Under the pieces are notes generated by a model that saw only the letters and a list, made by a program, of their open reading frames with translations, did not search any database and was not told the DNA's origin. The position numbers and the translations under genes were made by a program. A stretch of 43,219 nucleotides of DNA from NCBI GenBank assembly GCA_029260015.1, contig JAJDEB010000048.1, positions 1-43,219 of the forward strand. The letters run 5' to 3'. The DNA is from Phycisphaerae bacterium. GTDB taxonomy: Bacteria > Planctomycetota > Phycisphaerae > UBA1845. The stretch's first letter is position 1. Each line of letters begins with the position of its first letter. Below are positions 23,001 through 31,413 of this stretch, in pieces.

Positions 23001-24110
23001 ACCGAATGGGTAGCTGACCAGGGCGAGCTTCCGCCGCGGTGCCGGATCGGCGTGCTGTGGCGCGGTCGGCCGGTGCTCTCGGCTGGTGACGATCCGCACG
23101 AAGTCTACTTCGGTGCGCAGGGTGGGCTCCTCGACTGGAACCGCAACCCTCCGGTGCCGCTGGCAACCCAGGCGTTCCGACTCTCGGATACCCGCATGGG
23201 CGCGGTGCCCGACATCGTGCGCGCCTTGATCCCGGCGTCAGAGGAAACGCTCATCATCGCGTGCGATCATTCCATTCACTCGATCACTGGCGAGCCGCTG
23301 CTCGAGGGTCGACCGCAGGTCATCTCCGACCAGATCGGGATTGCGTGGAACAGTTCGTGGACGAAGGACCGCGAGGGGCGGATCTACTTCTTCGAGAGTC
23401 AGGGGGGCGTCTGGGTGATGTCCCTGGGCGGTGGTGCGCAGCGCATTACCCGCGACAAGATCGAACGCCGCTTGCGCGCTATCGACCTATCGACCTACTA
23501 CGTGCACCTTGAATGGGACCATGAGGACGAAGGCTTGCGGGTGGCGCTTTTTCCCTGGGGGGCCCCGGGCGCGCTCGTTGAACGCTACTTCTGGGAGCAG
23601 CAGGTAGACGCCTGGCACCCTGACACGTCGTCGGACCTGGACAAGCAGCCCACGGCGATGTGGGCGCTGGACGGCGACGAGCCGGGCGACCGGATCCTGA
23701 TGGTCGGGACTGGTGACGGCTACGTGCTGAAACAGGACCGTCTAGCTCCCGACGACGACGGCACGGCGATCCAGGCGTCGGTGGACATCGGGGCGTTCGG
23801 CGCCCTGAGCACGGGCAGGGAAACGCGGTTCAACCGCTGGGCGATAACGCTTGCGGACGACCAGGACGGGGCTCGAGCGCAGATGCTCAAGTCGAACGAG
23901 CCCGACGTGAAGGGTGCCCCCGTGATGGACGTAGAGCTCGTCCCGGGCAGGAACGGGCCGATCTACAATCGCGCCACGGCTGCGCACCTGTGGCTTCGGC
24001 TATCGAACAACCGGCAGGGCGAGCGGTTCGCGTTCGAGCACTCTTCGGTCATGGCGAGCCTCGCCGGCCGCATCAAGCCCAAAGCCCGAGAGAACACGGT
24101 GGGACTCTAA
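20097..24110 (+). CDS. Giant tail nozzle-like protein with inserted lectin-like domain
   Basis: A 1,337-residue structural protein, the largest beta protein of the late operon. Residues 1-280 and about 690-1290 contain repeated blade-like units (G-D-I-Y-A-I-D-G-K, N-V-Y-A-A-V, I-Y-S-Y-G, N-V-Y-V-P-V, R-I-Y-F-F-E-S) typical of a beta-propeller, as in T7 gp12-type nozzles. Between about 282 and 690 sits a different domain. I-W-S-W-H-S-A-D opens it, D-Q-S-G-N-G-R-H-Y follows, then R-P-G-L-R-F-N-G-T, and it closes with L-E-G-Y-L-M-H-R-W-G. This is the pattern of LamG/concanavalin A-like carbohydrate-binding domains. It follows the adaptor and precedes the ejection proteins, so it probably forms the tail tip and may bind host glycans. 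Confidence 0.75.
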   Translation: MPDLPITWPRRGLDENEAHSSQAPDTYRDGRNVRTKDPVSGSLRGGQRSGHTKYCPTQLAAGKVRRGLVVAHDVPNITFGNKASALAAADIVDSADTPSMGDSPRIVTDRVGDIYAIDGKAGIVKFNPRFKEQWRINLPTEDETHEVRALWVDDFSNVYAAVSLGEQPTLGRIWKYRPNLETDISLDWTYEPGGLVPDLVERNGVLYYVVNFPDTGKTNLVALTNLGRNEPLKVFEQIQLPHPANAIAVNMDGALLTAHEPNNDRGKNPQAPDSDTVQESWSPRNLTNYESRIWSWHSADNLDGLGNSSFSEDDDVPVIIDQSGNGRHYYAAIDESLPEIKGGTPVAVTAGTFAEKAQAGRPGLRFNGTSNLYKSRPNVSTGYGSRDGQQTTVPAYQAARDELGVVTPNTGSAYLVVMAVRVDLDEDSARARFLWSHEGADDDAGTPEDRHILVNKNSSALTTNVAVGADTGRIFVHEQTDHTTVGSSGGNSPAGGFLPASGNFSGDFGLDDGAGTPVFGDAIDNTSNIAIISYLCDGGFEAGNYADDVTHSFVRYNGRPIDRYCSNPNYTLEPDYLGGTGVADADLPAVPTLGELNRYFKGWFLEKIVIARTVDLAAATTEDIVVEHTKYGNSTVPVTGDADWPGQFVDQDDTELAKLEGYLMHRWGKKSVAPGTSTEYGHPYRSDVPLAPTQPATFNVNTLRDASGILAKWSGDSGLPIWSVQGANLGLGGIGYDVKVSPLGYIYSYGPANGAAVFARRIDDTGDLPTITGGDTWLASLGMTQTNLTFDETLPRMAVDEKDNVYVPVGVTPASGSAPSGDVVVLDKDGTVLHNFNRTGVDQWFAISCAVPPGPLPPYPDTLTGQRSPYFWAAGKGEDEGANDIDNIVRVSTITETVNANPSRVITQVAAVGDTLYKVTDVTRTTPTGGSGILDATSRYLDMFAAYEKGCILDGKNYYLYDPKTDEVTEWVADQGELPPRCRIGVLWRGRPVLSAGDDPHEVYFGAQGGLLDWNRNPPVPLATQAFRLSDTRMGAVPDIVRALIPASEETLIIACDHSIHSITGEPLLEGRPQVISDQIGIAWNSSWTKDREGRIYFFESQGGVWVMSLGGGAQRITRDKIERRLRAIDLSTYYVHLEWDHEDEGLRVALFPWGAPGALVERYFWEQQVDAWHPDTSSDLDKQPTAMWALDGDEPGDRILMVGTGDGYVLKQDRLAPDDDGTAIQASVDIGAFGALSTGRETRFNRWAITLADDQDGARAQMLKSNEPDVKGAPVMDVELVPGRNGPIYNRATAAHLWLRLSNNRQGERFAFEHSSVMASLAGRIKPKARENTVGL

Positions 24111-24352
24111 TGGTCTTCGCAGCACTTTTAGGCGCGGCCGTCTCGACGATCGGGTCCGCGGTCTTCGGCAAGGACCAGCAGGCCCCTCCGGTACAACAGG
24201 CTCCCCTGGCACAGCCCAAGCGCAATCGGCTTGCTCCCGGTCCCGGCTCGATCAACCCGGTCCTCTCGGAGCGACTCCAACGCCCGAGCCAGTATGGGCC
24301 GATCGCGCAACACCCGCTGGAGATCCCCGATGGCACAGCCCCCCAACAGTGA
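24110..24352 (+). CDS. Small virion-associated protein (80 aa)
   Basis: An 80-residue protein with a hydrophobic N-terminal helix (VFAALLGAAVSTIGSAVFG) followed by a Pro/Gln-rich tail. Such proteins precede the internal virion proteins in several short-tailed phages and may insert in the membrane during DNA ejection. The ATG overlaps the nozzle stop by one base (TAATG). Confidence 0.6.
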   Translation: MVFAALLGAAVSTIGSAVFGKDQQAPPVQQAPLAQPKRNRLAPGPGSINPVLSERLQRPSQYGPIAQHPLEIPDGTAPQQ

Positions 24353-24512
24353 CCGGCTCGCTGGGCTCGCGTTCACGCGGGGGTCTCGAGTTCTGAGTCC
24401 TCTGAACCTGACCGATTGGCTTACCATTGACCGCGACCAGAAACTCACAATAGACGAACGCAAGCTCGAGGACTTCATCCTGGAGCTCCTGGCCCGAAAG
24501 GGGTTGCTCTAA
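24330..24512 (+). CDS. Hypothetical protein (60 aa)
   Basis: A 60-residue protein whose C-terminal half is a charged helix (KLTIDERKLEDFILELLARKGLL). GGAG lies 7 bases before ATG 24330; the gene overlaps the previous one by 23 bases and shares one base with the next start (TAATG). Position suggests a minor virion or assembly factor. Confidence 0.6.
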   Translation: MAQPPNSDRLAGLAFTRGSRVLSPLNLTDWLTIDRDQKLTIDERKLEDFILELLARKGLL

Positions 24513-25360
24513 TGCCTACAGATATCGGCACACTTTCCGCGCCCTTCTTCGGCGGTTCGCAGGGGTTCCAGTCGAACCCGGCCTACTACGCCTACGGGAA
24601 CAATCCCTACGGCGGGAACGCATCATTCAGCGGTGGCCTGGCGGCGACGACTCCACGTGAGAACGAGTTCTTCTCCCAGTACCCGTACAACGTCAGCTAC
24701 CCGTACGGCAGCCCTGCTGGGGCCACGGCGGCGCCCGAAGGCGTGTTCTCGGGCGGTCGCACCAGCGCGTTCTTCGGGCCCTCTGGCGTCCCGTACGACG
24801 AGCTGAGCCCTGGAGACCGGAACTACCACCGGACGGTCGACGCCTACAACCAGCAGCGCCAGTTCTCGGACCTGGCCTACGGGCAGTTCCGCAACGTCGT
24901 CGGGCAGCAACGGCAGGAGATCGAGCGTGGGTTCAATGACGCATTCGACTACACCGAGCGCCAGGGCGAGACGGCCCGATCCCGGGCGCTGGACCGTGAG
25001 GATCAACTGGCGTCGGAACTCTCGTCCAGGTCGGGCGGGTTCGATGCGCAGTACGCCTACAACCGCCGCGGGCTCGCGGACGCGACGACGCGGCAACTGT
25101 CCGCGATCGACGAGGGCATCGGGCGGCTCTACAGCGACCTCTCCCTGTCGCGCACCTCGGCCACGACGAACGTGCTGGGCAGCCTCGGGCAGTCGTACCT
25201 TGCGCAAGCGGACGACTACCTGACCTTCTTGCAGCAGGAGCGTTCACTCCTTGCCGGCCAGCAGGCGCAGGTCGGGTCGCAGAAGGACTACTCTGGGCTC
25301 TACAACCTGTTGGGCTCTGTCACCCAGGGCATCTCCTACATCGCGGGGAACAAAGGGTAA
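24512..25360 (+). CDS. Internal virion (ejection) protein, small
   Basis: A 282-residue protein. The first 110 residues are Gly/Tyr/Ser/Asn-rich and low-complexity; the rest is helical with Gln/Arg/Ala (QQRQEIERGFNDAFDYTERQ...). This composition and its position between nozzle and larger internal proteins match podoviral internal core proteins of the T7 gp14 type, which are expelled into the cell envelope. Assigned by architecture and synteny. Confidence 0.55.
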   Translation: MPTDIGTLSAPFFGGSQGFQSNPAYYAYGNNPYGGNASFSGGLAATTPRENEFFSQYPYNVSYPYGSPAGATAAPEGVFSGGRTSAFFGPSGVPYDELSPGDRNYHRTVDAYNQQRQFSDLAYGQFRNVVGQQRQEIERGFNDAFDYTERQGETARSRALDREDQLASELSSRSGGFDAQYAYNRRGLADATTRQLSAIDEGIGRLYSDLSLSRTSATTNVLGSLGQSYLAQADDYLTFLQQERSLLAGQQAQVGSQKDYSGLYNLLGSVTQGISYIAGNKG

Positions 25361-26466
25361 TGCCGGTACGTAACCGATTCGACTTCGCGCAGGCGACCGC
25401 TTCGATCATCGGCGGGGGGCTCCAGGGCTACCGCCAGGGCAAGGGCGACCGTGAGCGAAACGAGCGCGCCCAGGCGCAGAAGGCCCGCGAGGAGGAGAGG
25501 TACGCCCGGCAGGTTCAAGAGTTTGAGATGAAGGGCCGCGAGAACAAGGCGCGCGAGAAGCTCGCCATGAACGCGGTGCAGGGGATCTTCGACGAGGCAA
25601 AGTTCGAGCAGAAGGAGCTACTCGGGGATTCGGTCTACGAAGACCGGCACTCGAGGAAGGCCCTCGAGGAACTCGACGGGAAGCTGGCGGACCTGAGCGA
25701 ATTGGCGAGCCAGTTCGATTTTGACAGTGACGCCGACGTGCGCTCGATCCTGGCCGGCGCCGAGCGGGCTGTCCAAAGCGAGGTCTACGCCAAGGAACTC
25801 AAGCGCGCCGACGACCTACTAGGACACCATCACAAACTCGCGGCGAGTGGTGAGCTTGCCGAGTTCGCCGGGATGCTCCAGCACATCGAGCAGCTCTACC
25901 GCGAGCCTGGAAACGGGTTCGGTCCGAGGGAACTGGGCGAGCAGCTTACGAAGATCCGCCGTGCCGCTGGAGAGGAGAAGGCCCTCCTGCGCACGCGAGA
26001 CGACTTCATGCAAGAAGCCGAGGAGGGTCGCGCGGCTGGGCGAATCGCCACGTCTGGGCAGCGCCGGATGTACGACCTGTACGTTTCCGAGTTCAGCACG
26101 ATGGGGTACGTGGACATCACCGCCGAGGACGCGAAGGGGGACCTGATGATGATGGCGACCCTTGACCCGGAGTATTCCCGCGTCGTGTTCAGCGAGGTGT
26201 TCGGCTGGGACCCTGGCCCGGGCCGTGAGTCGGTTCCGCGTCCGTCTCGGACCATTCAGCCGCGGCAGCAGCAGGCTCCCCAGCCGCAGCAGCAGCAGCA
26301 GCAGCAGCCGACGCCCGAGGGCAAGACGATCCGTCCCGAGATCCGCGCGGTCCTGGGCGCCATGCTCGAGGGCACCGACCCCGAGGAAGCTGCGACCGCG
26401 GCCGGCATCTCGCTCGATGACCTGAGCCCCCGTGAGCTTGAGTGGCTCGAAAGGATGCTCGGGTGA
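25360..26466 (+). CDS. Internal virion protein, coiled coil with poly-Gln linker
   Basis: A 368-residue, mostly helical protein: an N-terminal Gly-rich amphipathic segment (ATASIIGGGLQGYRQG), long charged helices (35-260), a Gln-rich linker (about residues 305-325, with a run of eight Gln) and a short C-terminal helical domain. The order and character fit the middle internal core protein (T7 gp15-like position). TAATG links it to the gene before and GTGA to the gene after. Confidence 0.6.
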   Translation: MPVRNRFDFAQATASIIGGGLQGYRQGKGDRERNERAQAQKAREEERYARQVQEFEMKGRENKAREKLAMNAVQGIFDEAKFEQKELLGDSVYEDRHSRKALEELDGKLADLSELASQFDFDSDADVRSILAGAERAVQSEVYAKELKRADDLLGHHHKLAASGELAEFAGMLQHIEQLYREPGNGFGPRELGEQLTKIRRAAGEEKALLRTRDDFMQEAEEGRAAGRIATSGQRRMYDLYVSEFSTMGYVDITAEDAKGDLMMMATLDPEYSRVVFSEVFGWDPGPGRESVPRPSRTIQPRQQQAPQPQQQQQQQPTPEGKTIRPEIRAVLGAMLEGTDPEEAATAAGISLDDLSPRELEWLERMLG

Positions 26467-29400
26467 CTCCGCAGGAAGGCGTAGCTGATCGTCTGCGAGC
26501 TGCGCAGACCAAGGGGGGCACAAATGCTGACCGGCTCCGCTCTGTCCAGACGCGGGCCAAGGAAGCTCCCCAGGATGTTCCACGTGGAACAATCGACGCG
26601 ACGAGCGGGATGCGCCTGTTCGCAACCCTGATCGAGCAGTTCGGCGCGAAAGCGGTGCGGCAGGCGATCAACGACACCGGGCTCATTGACCTAGCGGCAG
26701 AGGGGGCCGGTATCCCCCCGGAAGCGATCGGGGGCGCGATTGAGGAAGCTGTCGAGCCCGCGACTCGGTTCGCTGGGGAGGAACTGGGGACAGCGGTAGA
26801 CCTCGGCGGCGCGGTCGAGTACGGCGAGGCGCTGGCGGGGCAGGCTCAAGAGTCCGCGGGCCGGGCCGTGGTCGGCGGCGTGGCGTCGGTGTTCGAGGCC
26901 GTGGGGGTTCTCACAGGAGCCGCCAGGAGGGCCGCTAAGGGCATCGAGTACCTCAAGGGCATGGGAGAGGCGGAATCCCTGCCGGATGCCCTTCTGCGCG
27001 TCACAGCGTCGTTCAAGGCACTCCAGGACGCGGCGGGGGTGAAGCCGATTGAGGACGAGGCTTCGTTCCAGGTGGGGCGGGCGATCCGCGACTGGTACGA
27101 GATCGTGCTCGGCGGCATGGGCGAGGATGCGGCGGGCGGGCAGCAGAACCCGTTCGAGGGGTCATTCGTCGGGGATACGCTCCCTGGCGCGGTGGGGTCG
27201 ACGGGGGTCTTCCTGGCTGGTGGCGCGGCGGGGCAGGCTATGAAGCTCCCGGCATGGGTCACCTCGGCGGCGCTGGGCGTCACGGTGAACGGCGCCGGCG
27301 CGTTCCAGGGGGCTCTCGATTCGGGTGCGACTGAGGAGGAGGCTCTCCAGGCGTTCATCCTCGAGGGTCCGGGGATTGGCTGGATCGAGGCTGTACCGAT
27401 TCAGAAGATGCTCGCGCGGGCGAACAAGACCACGGGCGGCGGGGTCGTGGCGACACTCAAGGCGCTGGCGAAGGAGTCAAGCGAGGAGGCGATCCAGGAG
27501 GGGGTGCAGACGCTGTGGGGGAACCACGTCGCGGCGCACCTGGTCGAGTACGAGCCCGATCGTGAACTGACGGACGGGCTGCTCGAGTCGATGGCGGCCG
27601 GCGCGATGTCGGCGGGGCTGTTCTCGTCGGCGATGAGTGCCCGGCAGGGTGCGGCGCAGGCGTATCGGGCGAAGCGCGCCGAGGCTTTGAAGGTGCGGCA
27701 GGCGGAGGCCGAGGCGAAAAGTCAAGAGTTTGGCGACGATGGCGAAGGTTCACCGGGAGCGCTGGACCCGCTCCCCGAGGGCGTCGGGGACCTGCGGGAT
27801 CGGTCTACGGACGCGGGCGCGGACCTGGTCGACCGGAGCCCGGGCGGGGAGGCCCAGGAGGCCGGGGACGCGCCGATTGCTACCCAGGCCGCCGACCCCA
27901 CCCCGTTCGGCGGCGCCGAAGACCCGGACCTCGATGTAGACCTACGCGCACTCGGCTACTCGGACTCTGACCCCGAGCCCGGCGCGCAGGACATCAAGGA
28001 GTTCGAGAAGCAATTCGAGAAGCCGTCGAACAAGGGCCGCGGCAAACGCCTTGACCGAGCCCGTGAGGGCGGCGAGGGACTCGTCCCGTGGCTCCAGACG
28101 CGCGGCGGGATCATTCCCAGCCCCGACATCGACCTTGCCGCGGACAGCGTAGATCAGATGAAGGGTCCTGGTTTCATGTCGCTCTCGCGGGAAAAGGGCA
28201 TGTCGCTTGAAGAAGCGATGGAGGCGGCGATCGACGAAGGGTTCTTCCCGGGTCTGGAGCTGGGCGACATTAGCGAAGCCGACTTCCTGAACGCGATTGG
28301 TGAAAACGCTTCGCACCCGTCATACCCGGGCGGGCAGGGCCGCGGGGTCCGCTCAATTGAGACGACACCCGCCGCGCTCGATGCGGCGAAACTGCCGCCT
28401 GGCTTCGCGTCCGCACCCGGAGGATTCCTCGGCAACTCATCGTCGCCCCCCTCCGACAACGACGCCGACGCGCTCGCATCCGAACCTGCTCCCGAGGAGT
28501 CGATCCCCCAGGATCCGACCGCGCTCGTAGACGAGTGGCTCGGCAACCGGCAGGTAGACGAGACTCGGGCTGAGATCCAGGCGTCGGTCAACGAGAACAA
28601 GCTCCGCGAACTCGTCCCCAAGCGTACGGTCGGGACGGTGCTCAAGGAGGCCGCGTCGCCGGAGCCGGGGCGTCAAGAGGCGCGCGCGCTAGACAGAGCG
28701 ATCCACGTCTACATCGACCTCAAGAACGCCGAAGAGCGCGGCTACGGTGACGCGCAGGAGCAGTTCAACCGATTTGGTGAGAAGCTGACGCCGGAACAGG
28801 TCGCCACGTTCGAGCAGTCCCAGGCGCTCACCCCGGAGCAGCAGACTTTCGCGGAAGAGATCATCTCGCAGAACAACGCGCTCGGTGCCCGTGGGCTCGA
28901 AGCGGACGTCCTCCAAAACTTCTACGACAACTACACGGCGCGTCTCTGGGAGCCAACGGAGGAGGACTCCTCGGTTCCGCCGACTGTCACCGGCAAGTTC
29001 ACGCGCAATACGGGCCGCCAGCGGAGGCGGGCGTTCCAGTCGATCCTCAACGGGTGGGCAGCCGGCCGCGAACTCTCGGTCTCGGGCGCCGTGAACGCGC
29101 AACTGCTCGCATCCCAGCAGATCGCGCAGGTGATCCACGACCGGAATCTCATCAAGGCCGCGAAGGTGGCCGGGCTGATTTCCCCGGTCGAACAAGATGG
29201 ATGGGTGCAGATCGAGCATCCCAATTTCCGAACCGTGGTCCACGCTGGCAATGCGTTCGTGGAAGAGACACGCGATCCCGCGAGCCTCGAAGTTCGGCGC
29301 CGCGAGCTGTTCGCTGACGACGACGGGAACCTGTTTGCCACGGTCCCGATGTACGCGCCTAAGGAACTGGGCGACCAGCTCAACAAGATCCTGGGGAGCA

Positions 29401-30749
29401 CGAAGCTCCGTGGCCCGGTGCTCGACCAGGTGACGGCATGGAATGCGCGGCTCAAGGCGCAGATGTTGTTCACCAGCCTGTTCCACCACCAGGCGTTCAT
29501 CCGGTCGTTCTCGCTCGGTGCGCCGCTGGAGAACACGGCGGACGCGCTCAGGGTGGGCCGCTCGTACAAGCGCGGGCGCGAGGCGATCGAGAACTACGGG
29601 CCGCAGGTGCAAGACCTTGTGCGCGGCGGCATGACGATCGGGCGGATCCAGGACTTCGACGAACTGCGCACCTTTGAGGCAAACGCCATCTCAAAGGTGA
29701 TCGACAAGGTCCCCGGCGCGCGGGAGATCAAGAACACGCTAGTATCTCTTGCCGAGCAACAGCTCGACTTCCTCTTCCACCGGATGGGACCGAACCTCAA
29801 GGTCATGTCCGGCCTGATGGAGTATCAGCACCTCATCAAGAGGAACAAGGCGAAGCTCGAATCCGGGGAGATCCAGAAGTCTGAGCTGGCCGAGATTGCC
29901 GCGAACATCACGAACGACGACTTCGGAGGGTTGAACCTCCAGAAGATGCGGCGCGATCCGACGAAGCAGCACATCGCGCGCTTGCTGTTGCTCGCCCCGG
30001 ACTGGACTGAATCGAACGTGCGCACGCTGACGCAGTCCATCGGGCGCGGTGAGTCGCCCGACGCCTACCGCAAGATGTGGGGGCGTACGATCCTCAAGGG
30101 TGGCCTGGCGACCGTGCTGTGGAACTACATCATGGCGGGCGGCGATGACGAGGAGTTCCGCGACAAGTACAAGGCCGCGTGGGAAGAAGGCAAGTTCCGC
30201 TGGCTCGATGTGGACGTAACCCCGATCTACAACGCGCTCGGTGGCGAGGACGACAAGAGCAAGTTCTTCTCGATCTTCGGGCACTTCAAGGATCCGATCA
30301 AGTGGATCCGGCACCCGGCCCGGTCGGCGAAGAACAAGGGCAGCATCCTTGGCGGGACGGTGCTGGAGGCCCTGATAGGCACGGACTACGCCGGGCGCTC
30401 GTTCACGACGTACGAGGAGCTGCTGGGGATCGACCACGACAAGGGCAATTACGCGACGACGCGACTCGGGCACCACAAAGCGGGCGACTCCAAGGGCGGC
30501 AAGCTCAAGGGGAAAACGGTCGCCTTCAAGTTCGGCGGCGGCGGCTCGATTGATCCTGAACAGCTACCTTCGTTCCTCCTGAACGAGCTGCAAGGCGTGC
30601 TGCCGATCCAGGCGCAGAACGCTATCGGTTGGCTGGCTGGTGAGATCGACGGCTTCGATGCGGTGGCGCACTCGGTCGGAATGCACACGTCTACGACGTA
30701 TCCGGACGAGGACAAGAAGAAGGCCGACCCGAGGAAACTGGACTTCTAA
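26463..30749 (+). CDS. Giant internal virion/DNA-ejection protein (large polyvalent protein)
   Basis: A 1,428-residue protein, the longest in the genome. The N-terminal third is Ala/Gly-rich with a membrane-seeking stretch (about 230-290, TGVFLAGGAAGQAM... SAALGVTVNGAGAFQG). The middle (about 430-740) is acidic and Pro-rich. The C-terminal half is helical with conserved-looking blocks (LTQSIGRGESPDAYRKMWGR, LGHHKAGDSKGGK) seen in phage large polyvalent proteins. By size and position it parallels T7 gp16, which enters the host to translocate DNA. I saw no lytic transglycosylase motif. GTG 26463 is chosen (GTGA overlap, AAAGG upstream); GTG 26442 is possible. Confidence 0.7.
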   Translation: MTPQEGVADRLRAAQTKGGTNADRLRSVQTRAKEAPQDVPRGTIDATSGMRLFATLIEQFGAKAVRQAINDTGLIDLAAEGAGIPPEAIGGAIEEAVEPATRFAGEELGTAVDLGGAVEYGEALAGQAQESAGRAVVGGVASVFEAVGVLTGAARRAAKGIEYLKGMGEAESLPDALLRVTASFKALQDAAGVKPIEDEASFQVGRAIRDWYEIVLGGMGEDAAGGQQNPFEGSFVGDTLPGAVGSTGVFLAGGAAGQAMKLPAWVTSAALGVTVNGAGAFQGALDSGATEEEALQAFILEGPGIGWIEAVPIQKMLARANKTTGGGVVATLKALAKESSEEAIQEGVQTLWGNHVAAHLVEYEPDRELTDGLLESMAAGAMSAGLFSSAMSARQGAAQAYRAKRAEALKVRQAEAEAKSQEFGDDGEGSPGALDPLPEGVGDLRDRSTDAGADLVDRSPGGEAQEAGDAPIATQAADPTPFGGAEDPDLDVDLRALGYSDSDPEPGAQDIKEFEKQFEKPSNKGRGKRLDRAREGGEGLVPWLQTRGGIIPSPDIDLAADSVDQMKGPGFMSLSREKGMSLEEAMEAAIDEGFFPGLELGDISEADFLNAIGENASHPSYPGGQGRGVRSIETTPAALDAAKLPPGFASAPGGFLGNSSSPPSDNDADALASEPAPEESIPQDPTALVDEWLGNRQVDETRAEIQASVNENKLRELVPKRTVGTVLKEAASPEPGRQEARALDRAIHVYIDLKNAEERGYGDAQEQFNRFGEKLTPEQVATFEQSQALTPEQQTFAEEIISQNNALGARGLEADVLQNFYDNYTARLWEPTEEDSSVPPTVTGKFTRNTGRQRRRAFQSILNGWAAGRELSVSGAVNAQLLASQQIAQVIHDRNLIKAAKVAGLISPVEQDGWVQIEHPNFRTVVHAGNAFVEETRDPASLEVRRRELFADDDGNLFATVPMYAPKELGDQLNKILGSTKLRGPVLDQVTAWNARLKAQMLFTSLFHHQAFIRSFSLGAPLENTADALRVGRSYKRGREAIENYGPQVQDLVRGGMTIGRIQDFDELRTFEANAISKVIDKVPGAREIKNTLVSLAEQQLDFLFHRMGPNLKVMSGLMEYQHLIKRNKAKLESGEIQKSELAEIAANITNDDFGGLNLQKMRRDPTKQHIARLLLLAPDWTESNVRTLTQSIGRGESPDAYRKMWGRTILKGGLATVLWNYIMAGGDDEEFRDKYKAAWEEGKFRWLDVDVTPIYNALGGEDDKSKFFSIFGHFKDPIKWIRHPARSAKNKGSILGGTVLEALIGTDYAGRSFTTYEELLGIDHDKGNYATTRLGHHKAGDSKGGKLKGKTVAFKFGGGGSIDPEQLPSFLLNELQGVLPIQAQNAIGWLAGEIDGFDAVAHSVGMHTSTTYPDEDKKKADPRKLDF

Positions 30750-31018
30750 TGACCGAGACCGAAGAACGCCCCGCCGAGCGCATTCAGTTCACGATTGGGC
30801 AGAAGGCCCTAGGCGCGCTGGTGATGGCGATCCAGGCGGGCGGCCTCTACATGCTCCAGCAGTTCCCGACGAAGGTTGAGTTCGAGGCGCGCAGCCGGAT
30901 CGTTGACAGCGGATTTGCGCGGCTTGAAGACCGACTTGCCGTATTCGAGGCGGCCGACCTTCGGGTCCGCGTCGGCGTGTTGGAAGCCCGCCTAACTCAG
31001 TTGGAGGCAAGTAAGTAG
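30749..31018 (+). CDS. Small membrane/coiled-coil protein, holin candidate
   Basis: An 89-residue protein: polar N-terminus, one hydrophobic segment (about 17-37, IGQKALGALVMAIQAGGLYML), then a coiled coil (43-88). A TAATG overlap ties it to the ejection protein. It opens a run of four small membrane, basic or lipoprotein genes that looks like a lysis cassette, so holin or spanin-related function is the best guess. A single weak transmembrane segment makes this tentative. Confidence 0.5.
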   Translation: MTETEERPAERIQFTIGQKALGALVMAIQAGGLYMLQQFPTKVEFEARSRIVDSGFARLEDRLAVFEAADLRVRVGVLEARLTQLEASK

Positions 31019-31021
31019 TAT

Positions 31022-31348
31022 GTGGTAGTGAATAGCACGAACGTCTCCCTCGTGGCCCTGCTCGCACTTGGCGCACTGACGGCCTGGACGGTTACGCGCA
31101 TGGAAGCGCGGACTGGGCCGATCGACGAACCGATTACGCTTGAAGGAACCCTAAAAGTGACCCCCGACTACTCCACTCCGATCTGCCACCTTCTCGAGAT
31201 CCCGACAAGACCACCGACTACTGTGCAGGTCACGACGACGATCTCGACGACGTGCAGGCCGCAGGAGACCACGGAAAGCTGCGAGACACGCCATTTGGCG
31301 AAGGTCGCCAACTTCATCGAAAACATCACACCATGCCCCCCAGAATGA
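31022..31348 (+). CDS. Single-pass membrane protein with Cys/Thr-rich periplasmic domain
   Basis: A 108-residue protein with an N-terminal signal-anchor (about 8-24, VSLVALLALGALTAWTV) and an exported domain rich in Thr/Pro with four cysteines. The start is ambiguous (GTG 31022 or 31028). Next to a coiled-coil membrane protein and a lipoprotein, it could be an inner-membrane spanin component, though it lacks the usual coiled coil. Confidence 0.55.
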   Translation: MVVNSTNVSLVALLALGALTAWTVTRMEARTGPIDEPITLEGTLKVTPDYSTPICHLLEIPTRPPTTVQVTTTISTTCRPQETTESCETRHLAKVANFIENITPCPPE

Positions 31349-31413
31349 GGAAAAAGAAGAAGCCCACTCGTCCGAAGCCGCGTCCGAAGTCCAAAGGGAA
31401 GGCCAAGTATTGA
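31333..31413 (+). CDS. 26-residue Lys/Arg/Pro peptide
   Basis: Starts at ATG 31333 inside the end of the previous gene and ends by overlapping the TTG of the lipoprotein gene. Its 26 residues include about 13 Lys/Arg and 6 Pro, a protamine-like composition. Codon phase and overlap at both ends argue for translation; such a peptide could bind DNA/RNA or disturb membranes. No family known to me. Confidence 0.45.
   Translation: MPPRMRKKKKPTRPKPRPKSKGKAKY

Noticed and set aside
21555..23099. 514-codon minus-strand open frame inside the nozzle gene
   Set aside because: Arg/Val/His-rich shadow of a well-supported plus-strand gene; no motifs, no ribosome-binding site.
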